Origin: Gymnopilus junonius
Lineage: Eukaryota; Basidiomycota; Agaricomycetes; Agaricales; Galerinaceae
Length of the DNA stretch: 64,000 nt
Assembly (NCBI GenBank): GCA_015501075.1
Contig: JADNYJ010000082.1
Coordinates: 1 to 64,000, forward strand
Reading direction: 5' to 3'
The notes below the pieces were generated by a model. That model searched no databases. It saw only the letters and a program-made list of their open reading frames with translations, and had not been told where the DNA came from. Shown here piece by piece: positions 55,035-64,000 of this stretch. How positions within the stretch are numbered: position 1 is the stretch's first letter; the number at the start of each line of letters is the position of its first letter. The position numbers and the translations under genes are program-made.

Positions 55035-56690
55035 GATGAGGGTATAGTTGAGAGTTTGTCTAGCCTATGTCACCGACAAGAATGAGATATGAAAGAAAAG
55101 TCAGAGTACTTTGAGACGCGATCAAAATCACGACCTACTGATGGCAGAACTGGCGGAACAAGATCGCAAATCCAATTCTGTACTTAACTCTGACTGAAGA
55201 GATTACCGAGAAGCAATGTCCAGCGCCACTGATGAGCAATGATAAATGTCCCTTCTACAGTACAGCTTATCTAGTTCACGGAACTCACCATTCATTGAGA
55301 ATCCTTCCACAGCTTGGGCATAGGTAAATTTGCGTGCACCGAGTCGCACGCTTGGTGAGGGTCATTGCATGCTTTGCACGCGTCCTTACATGTTGCAGAT
55401 TACAGTATGACTATTCTCTCAGCGGCAAGTTTGCATTATGTTGGGCTTGGTTCTACCCCAGTAGCATAGTTCTTAATGTATAAATTGTCGATAAAAGGGA
55501 AAATTATATGTTATAATATCTGACTGTGCCATGAGGATAACCGACTAGGCCCTGCTCAAAAGGGGCTGATATCCAGCATATTCATGACTAGAGGGTAATC
55601 TTGAATGACCTTGGACTGACTATGACAAACGGTCCTCAGAAACTTCAGCTGACTATAACCTGAGCTCTAGTCAGGCGACAATAGAAATTTCGACAATTTG
55701 ATCAGTGTATAGTCCCGCCTGATAAACTGACGTCCACAGGACTATTTCCAGACTATTGCTAGACTATTCATTGACTGTGACCGACTTCTCAGCTTTACTG
55801 AGAGTAACGGGTGACGGGTTGAATATATTTTTTTATTGGACTTGTAATCTAAGAATAGGTCTCGGGGTGGCTGTCCAGCCCAAAGTGGCTGGTTTGCTTA
55901 TAATTGGAATTGGAATTATTCTTATAGTTATGGAAACGACAAGTATTGGAACGGTCCGGCCTTCCCAGATGGTCCAGCAAAAGCATTGCAAAGACTAAGC
56001 AGGACAATATGTCTAGCAAGCGACTATTAAGAATAATTTTCCTGCACTTTGAGGGACTACTGGAATGCATCCGTGCAATTTCCAGAAGCATTGCTTTGGC
56101 TGTGCAAGCTCTGCGCGAATGGTAGAAGACGCTCTGCCACAATAAGGCCATGTGATAATGATGAGCATTGCTCGGATAAGATCATCTTCTAAAATTAGCC
56201 ATTGGATGCTCAACTTCACCTTTCCGACTCTCACTACTGTCCTTTAAGCTCAACACATTCTGGTCAACCTCATCCTGCCCTTTGCACGTCTCCCACCAAC
56301 ATGAGAATGAACTACTCATCATCCACTTGAAAAGGCTCACCACGTAGTATAACCTAGTAAATTGCCCTTTCCTCCTCAGTTTGAACTCGCACCGGGACTT
56401 CGAAGCCTTGGGCCTTGATATTTCAAATATTGGGCCTGAATCTGGTGCAGATGACCTCTTATCGCGCCCCCATCTTGCACAGGAGCACCGTCAGGATATT
56501 CTACGCACAGCATGCTTGACTCAGCACGACCATTTTTGTGAGTTTACAAACATTTTACTCCTTTTGAATTTTATTGAAGTATCTCGTGTCTCGAGTTCTT
56601 TTGTTCCTACCATGAAATGCTGGAGTTCTCGCAACTCGTGGTTTAAAACAGCCTCATGAACTCGTTATGTCCCATGTGGTGGCAGCAGTT
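55035..56690. other. Spacer inside the KDZ element, no supported gene
   Basis: A stretch at 55540-55790 is rich in GACTA motifs (GACTATGAC, GACTATAAC, GACTATTT and others), which may be subterminal repeats of a lost element. A coding-like frame at 56381-56540 (SHRDFEALGLDISNIGPESG) has no recognised family. Confidence 0.4.
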
Positions 56691-56950
56691 CTGAGTCAGC
56701 CTCCTTTTTATACGTGGACAGCATGTGAGTTGTTTTGCATCATATTTATACTTTCTTCTAATCTTTAAATTTAGTACTTGATCCACGAATCTCCTACGAG
56801 GGTATTTGAGAGGACTATGCTTCAGACACCGAGTTAAGCACCTACGTCGAAGATTCGAAGTGCGAGTTACAGATTCACTATGGACGGCCATTATGTAAGC
56901 CGACCCGTACCGTCAGGCAGCAGGATTTTACTTCTATGGATCAGGAAATT
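56690..56950 (+). pseudogene. hAT transposase remnant (C-terminal piece)
   Basis: Plus-strand frames read VLSQPPFYTWTAL, then after a probable intron LDPRISYEGI, a stop, EDYASDTELSTYVEDSKCEL. The LDPR-I-SYEGL...DYA motif is typical of basidiomycete hAT transposases just before the dimerisation domain. No ends or other domains were found. Confidence 0.45.
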
Positions 56951-57377
56951 TTACCTAAAACCGAGAACTGAACAGAGATAAGCAAATGTAAGTTGAGGGG
57001 AGGATGTGAAATATCAAATCTAAAAGGAAAGATCAGCGCCATTGGCCGCTTCATAGTAGCGCCCAGTTATCTGTAATTGAGTCCATCAAGGTCAATAAGG
57101 CTCCATGTTCCTTACGGATGTTGCGTCCACAGGGAGTCAGGCTCCACATAAGGTTGCTGGAATTGCATGACAATCTCTTCAGAGTTTGTCAAGATTCTTT
57201 GGCTCAGCTGCGTGCAAAGGCGGTAGCACCAACCCTGATTCCTTGCAGCCATAAGAATTCGGCCATATCATTTTTCTCCTTGAGCCCTTACAATACAGTA
57301 CCTGTATATGGTTTCACTGTTGGCCGTGGACTACAGTCACAGCACAATTATTTGTATCTGCTGCAGGTCATCGATAT

Positions 57378-57956
57378 TAGAGGAGGCCAGAGTGGTCGAT
57401 TCTGAGCTGATTCAGCCTTCGATTCTCAGTAGATCTGAATGCTATTTTTGACTCAGAATCGACCCAGAATCGGGCTGAGCTTTGACCACCCCGCTTCAGT
57501 GACTTCAATTTTGTGACGATTCTGTGATCCCAGGCTTTGAGCTGTACTTTTCCGGAATGTTTACTTAATTAAAGGCCCGGAAAAAGAAAACCGGCCAAAA
57601 TTTTCACATTTTTGAAGGTTGAATGTCCATCTGATATGAAGTACGCCTTTTTTTCAGGTAAAGAACATTTATAAAGCGAGAAACTCAGGCTAAAAGTACA
57701 TTGAACATCCTAAAACACCAGAAAGTTGGTGTATGTGGCAAGGGTCTTAAATGGAATGCATAGGGTATGATAATTGGACATATACAACACATATCCTCTA
57801 GTTTCATGAAGGACATTACCTGTGGTCACTGAATCGAGCAGGGACGATTCCGATTCAGGTCGATTCGCGATTCTCCCACGCAAAAATGGCCCTCCAGAAT
57901 CACATCAGAATCGATGTCAGGAATCGGCTCAGAATCGTCCACTCTGACCTCCCCTA
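57378..57956. mobile_element. MITE-like element with about 35 bp inverted termini
   Basis: The left end TAGAGGAGGCCAGAGTGG, continuing CGATTCTGAGCTGATTC, mirrors the right end (reverse complement TAGGGGAGGTCAGAGTGG, continuing CGATTCTGAGCCGATTC). Length is 579 bp, with further AGAATCG repeats inside each end. No matching 8 bp flanks were found (ATCGATAT and TTGACAGA). The TAG start and subterminal repeats suggest a hAT-derived MITE. Confidence 0.65.
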
Positions 57957-58078
57957 TTGACAGACATTTAACACCATATTTCAAACCAAGTTTTCTAGAT
58001 TCTAGATGGGTACGTAATAATTGGAAGTAACAACGTGAAGGAAAAACAATATGCGTCATCTAAGTTCAGCAATATTAA

Positions 58079-59212
58079 CTAAAAAAAGGAGTCTTGCTCA
58101 GACGACGGTGGATAGAATCCTTCTGCGGCATCTGCAGGGCCCCAAACTTCATCCGTGATGTGAACATTTCGGATGACTTCCACACGACCTTCAGTACGAG
58201 CTTGAAGGTAATGTTCCAGCGCCTCCAGGAATGATGGGTATGTCTCGAAATGAGAGAGAATGGGGCCAAGATCTTGAATCAGAGGATAAACCATCGCCCT
58301 AGAAGAACAAGCCATTAGACTCGAAAGAAATTACAAATGAGGTCTAAAAAGTAAGTCACCAATCTGAATACACACCGGTACGACGGCCTCTCTCTATGGA
58401 GAAACATGTCCCTGGTGGGTATGAAGGAAGCTCTGCCTGGGCACTTGTCAATGGCTCTGCCTGGGACAGAACCTGGGAGGCCAACTCATTGTGGACTTCG
58501 TCAGCCATCAGGTCTCCAGGAAAAAACAGAGAGTAAGGTGGAGGGGAGTCAGGAGGGGAAGGAGTAAAAACAGGACGAGGAGGCTGACGCTGAGCGAGAG
58601 GAGGGAATGATAGTTGAGATGGCAAACCAAGACCATGTTCGGAAGCTCCTCCATTTTGCTGAATGCCCTCTGAAGTATCTTCTTCACCTGGCGTAGCTGG
58701 TTGGCTTTCCGCTGAGAAATACGCCGAACCTGTTGGAGAAGGAGGACTGTCAGTGTAGGGTGTTAGATGAGAAACAGATTCGTTTCCTCCATGGTTATTG
58801 CTTGGAGCTGCGATTTCAGTATCCACAAGAGGTCCTACTGCTGGAGCAGCATGGCTCAAACCGGCGGGAGACCCAGCAGTTGAAGCTCCTAGAACTGCGT
58901 CGGGTGAAGGTCCTGAGGCTGGAGCACTTAGCATTGAATTAATGAAGGTAGAGAAACCATGGCACCTTCAATTGAGGTGGCATTACCATTGAGGCGGCGG
59001 TAGTGCTCTTCAAGCCACCTGAGACGCTCCTGGGCAGCGTCTACCTCTGCTCCAGCGACAGTGAGGCAGGGATCAGTGAATTGGAACATATTAGGGTTCT
59101 GCTTCTGCGCATCCCTAAGGGAGTTCTGGAGCGACTTGAGATGTCGCTCTGCCGCTCGGAGTTCCGCTCTGGCCAGGCTGAAGTCTTGCTCCTCTTGTGA
59201 GCTGGCACTCAT
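58079..59212 (-). CDS. Protein with viroplasmin / RNase H1 N-terminal-like domain
   Basis: The start at 59212 (MSASSQEEQDFSLARAELRA) opens a coiled-coil-like helix with AERHLKSLQNSLRDAQKQNP and AGAEVDAAQERLRWLEEHYR. After an intron (about 58908-58972) a long Pro/Ser-rich disordered region follows, then the exon ending FSIERGRRTGVYSDW. A second intron (about 58292-58350) leads to AMVYPLIQDLGPILSHFETY, PSFLEALEHYLQA and RVEVIRNVHITDEVWGP, ending EQDSFF. The R-x-x-G-V-Y-x-x-W motif followed by a K/H-x-F-x-S/T-x-x-EA pattern resembles the small RNA/DNA-hybrid-binding domain of RNase H1 and caulimovirus viroplasmin. Exact start and role are uncertain. It is divergent from the next gene (322 bp between start codons) and lies inside the KDZ inverted repeats. 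Confidence 0.6.
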
Positions 59213-59533
59213 TCCGAGGTAAGTCAAGTCGTCAAACTTGAGGCTTGAATATGCGAATCTGCTGTAGTATATAGACCGTTTAGAGAAATCGAAAAGAGCT
59301 ACATAGAAAATGACCCACTTTTGAGTTGCGTTGTAAATGAATAGAGGCGGGAGACGTTTTGTGGCCTGACGAACAGAAAATATTTAAGACCCGATCAAAA
59401 AGTCAGCCATGTCACATTAATTCAAAATCGAAAAACTTGCCACGTAACAACACCAGGCAAAGTCTTACGGTCAATCCCAGTAACACAACTTTACTCCAAC
59501 CAAATCATCCCATTTCATCTATTGCCTTCACGT

Positions 59534-62500
59534 ATGACGCGAAAGGAGTGGACCACACCACCTCAGAAGGCATGGCTCTACAGTCAATCCGAGAAATTCC
59601 AGAAAGCCGAAGCCAACAATACAAGAAAGGAGTTCTTCAAGGATACGTACAAAGCTTGGTGGGTGCAATGGCCCAACCAGGAGCCAACCCAGGCTGAAAT
59701 CAGCAAGGCAGGTTCTTGCGAGAAGGCCGTCAAAATCATATACGATAAGAGGAGCTCGGTATGTACTCACCTTTAACGGTGTTTCTTGCTCTGATATTTT
59801 CTACAGCAAATCTCGTCCTGGTTTCACAATCATAAACGGCCGACGCTCGGTGCACCCCAAGCTCAACCTTCGCTAGGTGGTACGAATGGGGCGTCACCTT
59901 CTGCAAACGGCACCCTGAAGTTTAAGAAGAAGCGAATGCTCCAGGCATGGCAAGCCTACCATGACCTCTTCTACGAGATCAAATGGAAGGCCGTCATCAA
60001 TGAGCAGTGGGCAGAACATGTGAAGCAATGGAAATCTGCACATCCAGGACAAGCCCTCGAGGAGACGCGTTTCGCCTTCATGAATGCGTTTATCAAAGCA
60101 AGGTATAAGGATGAGCCAGAAGATGTCAAGAAGCAAGTTGAAGAGCATCGACGTAAGATGTCAGATGTCCCAGCAGAAGATATAAACATGGCCTACCAAC
60201 AGTGAGTATAGGAGCTTTGACGTCTGAGCTCATACCTGACCACATTTCGATGACCAGGAACATTGAGAAATTACCAAGGACCCTTGCAAGTGTCTGCGAG
60301 AGCATAGCTGAACAGACTGGGTGGAGTATCACGGTCGTCATGGGCGGCCCAGTTCCTGCTCAAGAAGGAAAGATCTTGACGATGATGTGAGCATAGTTAC
60401 CACGATAGACGAGATTTCAGAACGCTTACCTATGAATGTGCTCATTAGTCATCATCACGGATGGACCAAGGACGGAAAGGATTTCGAAGCCAAAGTATCA
60501 TTTGAAGAGACGGTCGGCAAGAAATACGCTGATTTCCTTCTTCAAGTCTATAGTACGTATCAAGCCGTCATTGTAATATATAGTTTCAGCATTACTCACA
60601 TCGAGTTAGGCCCTGAGGACCATGCAGAAAGGGCGATTACAACCGTGGATGTTATTGATAATGATGATGAAATCAAGCCAGGTGTTCAGGACGTGGGAGG
60701 ACGCGTGGTGAAGTCAGATGACTCTAACAGTGAGCACGCTGTTGGCCTCCGTGGTTCTGTCATGGAGACGAGAGATGCCCAGAATGCAGATAGCCTAGAC
60801 AAGAGTGACGTGGTGGGTATCAAAGATGATGGTGCTCAGACCAAGCAAGACCTGGAGAGTGATCGAGACGCTGATGGCGAACCAGACTTGGAGCCACTGG
60901 CAGATAGCGAAGCTGACGTCCATTGTCCCAGTGGCCTCGACGAAGTGGATGTGGGTCTAATAAAGCCAGTTGAGACTCACGGGGGTCCTGTAGCCGACGA
61001 CGCTGTGGTGATTGGTGACGATCATTCTGGATTGGCGGGAACGGGTCAGAAAGCATCAGACAACAAAGAACGGGGGATACTGTCCCAAGATAGCATGGCA
61101 CCTGTCGGACAAGCCTTAGAATTGCCACCTCAGTCAGAGTAAGTCATGAACTTCATTCCCGAACTGCACTCTTCTTCTGATGCTGCTGCCCTAGACCCGA
61201 AGCAGGAAAGAGAGCGTCAACACCTGTCATCAGCGGACAAGATAAAGATGGAGTGAGTTATACCTGCCTATTCAGCTACCTGCGCTATACTGAATATTGC
61301 TCGCCTTAGAAGTCCCATGCGCGTTCACTGTCCTCAACTGCATCTAAGTCAAATGTCGTCAGTCCAAATCTCGACGATGCAAGTGGGACCCAAACTGTCA
61401 TGAATGGGGTGAACGGTAACGAAGTGCGGGCATACCATGGTCCAGAAGAGAACAATGGGCAATTGAACTCTTCCGAGGCTGATCTAGAGATGCGAGGAAA
61501 TAGCGGAGATAACGACGTGGAGATGGCCGGCCCTGATCATCTTATCAATCCTGATGCCCGAGAGATGCCCGCCACGTCGAACGAACACTCTTCACCGCAT
61601 ACAAGTGCTGGCTCGACTGTTCCGTTCCCCGAAACGGATGTTTCTACCACCTCTGTGAACAGTTCTACTGCTATTTCGACTCTTTCCCAAGGAACTGCCG
61701 CAGAGCCTGGTGTACCTACTCCAGCTCAGTCTGATGACGAGCAGCCTGAGGTCCAATCATTTGCTCATCCAGACGAGGCTGATTCTGATGCAAAGGTCAG
61801 CCCGGCTGCAAATGCCTTGGAATTTCTGAAGTCCGCCCCAACTCGAGGACCTTCTGAGCTCACTTCAAGCATTGATCCCCAAGTAGGAGCTACCGGCATT
61901 CTATCTGATGGCAATATCCCACCTTCATCTCCAGCTTGCGCTCTGACTGATCATCAAGCTGTTATCACTGCACCTGTATCCTCTTTGTACTCGAGTGACA
62001 TGCCACCACCTTCAATGGATCCTCCGTCATCACCCGTCTCTCCCATTACTTGCATAGAGCCTGCTTCTTTGTCAACGGCAGCATCTTTGAACGACTTGCT
62101 CATAAACGACGGCAATGGCATGCCGGACTTTCTCAAACCTGCCATCATTCAATATCTGCGTAACGTTTCTGATGTACCTGCTTGGCAGAACTTGATCACA
62201 GCTTACTTTGGCTTCGAAAAAGCGAGGCCTGCTGCTGGAGTGAGTTTTTTCACTTCTAATCCCTAAATATATTCCTATCTTACTTATTTCAGAAATTCCC
62301 AATTGAATCTCGGCCGGAAGAAGTTACAACGTGGTTTAAGCGCAACATCGCGAAAAGGCATGAACTGGTCGAGGTCAATCCAGAGACGTATGGCCCTCGA
62401 TTCCTCATTTGGTACAAGACATTGCAGCCAGCATGGCGGATCTTAGCGGATGGAACATTCAGTAGGAAGGTCGTTTCTCAGGAAACCTGGACTTCGCTCC

Positions 62501-62945
62501 GCAAAGGCGGCTCGGCTGGTATCATTGTGATTGTTATGGCGCTCTCTTGGTGGGTTCTTGCGACTGGTAAGGGCTCTGGCGACACTGCCGCGTGGCACAT
62601 AGTAGATGATCTACACTGGGTTCTCCAGCAAGTGTCAAGCTCTCCAGTACTTGGAAAGCGCTCTCGGACAGAAGACGGCAAGGCTGGCAAGGGAAAGCGG
62701 TGAGACATTCCTTCTTGGCTATCAGGACAATCACTCACCTTTGCTCTTGCACATAGCTCCCGTTCAGGAAAAGGACCTAGCGAGCAGCAGTGAGTGAATG
62801 CGCTCTATCCGTGATGACCTATATCCCTGACGCAGACAATAACCAGATTTGAGGAAGACGGTGCAGGTCGAAAGACACGGTATGTGCTTTTCCCTCGTGA
62901 TTGCAGACATGGCAAGCTCATAACTTTCTTAGTTCGGGGAAATGA
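59534..62945 (+). CDS. Large basidiomycete protein with homeodomain-like N-terminus (uncharacterised)
   Basis: Exon 1 (59534-59758) starts MTRKEWTTPPQKAWL and has WWVQWPNQEPTQAEISKAG. Exon 2 starts QISSWFHNHKRP, which resembles the recognition helix of a homeodomain (WFxNH). A helical domain follows (MLQAWQAYHDLFYEIKWKA, ETRFAFMNAFIKARYKDE), then NIEKLPRTLASVCESIAEQ and TGWSITVVMGGPVPAQEGKI. The middle (60600-62000) is disordered and acidic, and the C-terminal domain reads FPIESRPEEVTTWFKRN, WRILADGTFSRKVVSQETW, GGSAGIIVIVMALSWWVLAT and AWHIVDDLHWVLQQV, with a basic tail and stop at 62943-62945. The same layout occurs in an uncharacterised family common in Agaricomycetes. DNA binding is inferred only. 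It looks largely intact. Confidence 0.6.
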
Positions 62946-63360
62946 GCCCCAGTAAATAGATTCAGTACATGTGAAATGACGTCAACGCAACAAGCCTTCC
63001 AGGCTAATTATTAATTCGTTCACTGGTATTTTTGATCTTCACTACCATACACTCCATCTTATTTTTGTAGCCGATCACTTTAATAGATGCATCAATTGTC
63101 ATTCCTGCATCCGCTAATGGCTATGCCCAGTATACACTAACTTTGACTTGATCTTCACTGACATTATTGTTATCAATCTAGGTTCAAAGGCTAGTCATAA
63201 ATCATTGTCATCTGGAAGGTATCATTCATTGCTTCGAATCATTGTTGACAGGCTAATGAAAAGTCCAGACAGAGAAGATGGCTCAGGCACCACCGAGAAG
63301 CTAATGATTGGAAACGCGAAGGTAAGGAAACAGTTAAAATCGTCGCTTCTAAGCCAAGAA
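62946..63360. other. Spacer between cargo gene and right inverted repeat
   Basis: No gene. From about 63200 AATGAT/ATCATT hexamers appear and low similarity to the inner edge of the left repeat begins, suggesting an older, diverged extension of the inverted repeat. Confidence 0.5.
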
Positions 63361-64000
63361 AATAGCTAATGATTTCACCAGCAATTCTATGAAACCATCC
63401 ACAGACATTGTCACCGGCGTCTGAATGATACGGCCGCAATGATACAGGTAGGTAAATTCTCGTAAAACGTGGCCATTATAATTTCTAATCATTCAAATGA
63501 GATTGGAATGATATACGCTATCCAGCCATTTGACATGTCCCCAATCATTTGCTTGAGTATATCATATGGTAACGAAATCGCTATGAATCTCCGTTCACGA
63601 GCTAATGATATTCCAATGATTTATTATGATTTCACCCTGCAGGCATATAATGAAAGGCCAATGATTTGGTGCCCAAAGAGCGCCATATCATTTCTCACCA
63701 TGACCTAATGTTATGGCTTATCATTGCCCTAGGTACCAAAGGCACCACTCGCTTCCTAATGATACAGCCAATCATGCAGGTAAATGAAATCATTTTGACT
63801 TTCCCTGACGTGCGAGCTAATCATAAAGAAATGCCGAATCATTAAGCGCCTTTCACAATGATGTCACTCAAGGCACTATTTACGGCCCCGGAATGATAGC
63901 CCAATGATAGCCCAATGATACCGGCATAGTGACTAAAGAAAGCACCTCCTCCCTTGACAGTTATGATAAGTCCAATCATTTCAATTGTGAGCTATTGAAA
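63361..64000 (+). repeat. Right long terminal inverted repeat of the KDZ element (runs off the window)
   Basis: Reverse complement of 50186-50824. Its outer end is not in the window. Confidence 0.9.

Larger units (their letters stand above)
50060..64000. mobile_element. Large KDZ-type DNA transposon with cargo genes (right end beyond window)
   Basis: Inverted repeats at 50186-50824 and 63361-64000 are almost identical and face each other across 12.5 kb. They enclose a KDZ transposase at 51.3-55.0 kb whose end lies about 400 bases from the left repeat, and a gene pair ending about 400 bases from the right repeat. The outer left boundary lies somewhere in 50030-50186; the outer right end is outside the window, so no target duplication can be tested. 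KDZ is the Kyakuja-Dileera-Zisupton group, expanded in basidiomycetes. Confidence 0.65.

Noticed and set aside
1..64000. CRISPR arrays, operons or bacterial features
   Set aside because: None seen; tandem repeats here lack spacer structure and the genome is clearly fungal.

Overview
This 64 kb window comes from a filamentous basidiomycete, most likely an Agaricomycete. Genes are split by many short introns (about 50-90 bases, GT-AG). A fungal PMT2-type protein O-mannosyltransferase is present, with tandem basidiomycete-style P450s, an F-box/LRR gene and a SWIM-RING gene. The transposons are of kinds enriched in this class: a KDZ transposase with its CxC2 cysteine cluster, a large hAT, Gypsy elements and a DUF6698-like gene. 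The species cannot be named from the sequence.

Layout. 1-2734: 3' part of PMT2 with one frameshift. 4.1-5.6 kb: a frameshifted F-box gene. 7.3-9.2 kb: a SWIM-zinc-finger/RING gene (minus) cut in its RING by a 573 bp hAT-type MITE with a perfect 8 bp target duplication. 9.9-15.7 kb: two tandem P450 genes, the first clearly decayed. 16.2-27.2 kb: an old Gypsy element (minus strand, 221 bp LTRs) whose integrase was split by a 4.4 kb hAT transposon (8 bp target duplication). 27.2-31.3 kb: a decayed gene with a PHD-like finger, broken by a 1.28 kb Tc1/mariner-type element, then minisatellites and a tRNA-like SINE head. 31.4-33.4 kb: a DUF6698-like gene. 33.45-40.96 kb: a chromodomain Gypsy element (chromovirus) with a self-priming signature and an extra zinc-knuckle ORF after the chromodomain. 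41-43.3 kb: an acidic uncharacterised gene. 43.6-48.0 kb (minus): a JmjC-type gene and an overlapping uncharacterised gene. 48.4-50.0 kb: an SPT5-like gene with KOW motifs.

50.1 kb to the window end: what looks like one very large KDZ DNA transposon. Near-identical inverted repeats (at least 640 bp, dense in ATCATT/AATGAT) flank a KDZ transposase (51.3-55.0 kb), a remnant-filled gap, and a divergent pair of cargo-like genes: one with a viroplasmin/RNase H1 N-terminal-like domain, and one with a homeodomain-like segment and a large C-terminal region. This is the most interesting structure in the window.

Two decay signatures recur. Premature stops are mostly TGA, explicable by CGA or TGG to TGA transitions, and repeat copies differ almost only by transitions, many at CpG; this fits methylation followed by deamination. 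Separately, single-base frameshifts, several in short homopolymers, occur even in genes expected to be intact (PMT2, the second P450), so sequencing or assembly indels cannot be excluded. Coordinates of multi-exon genes are spans from first to last recognisable coding base; exon borders are given only where they were read.
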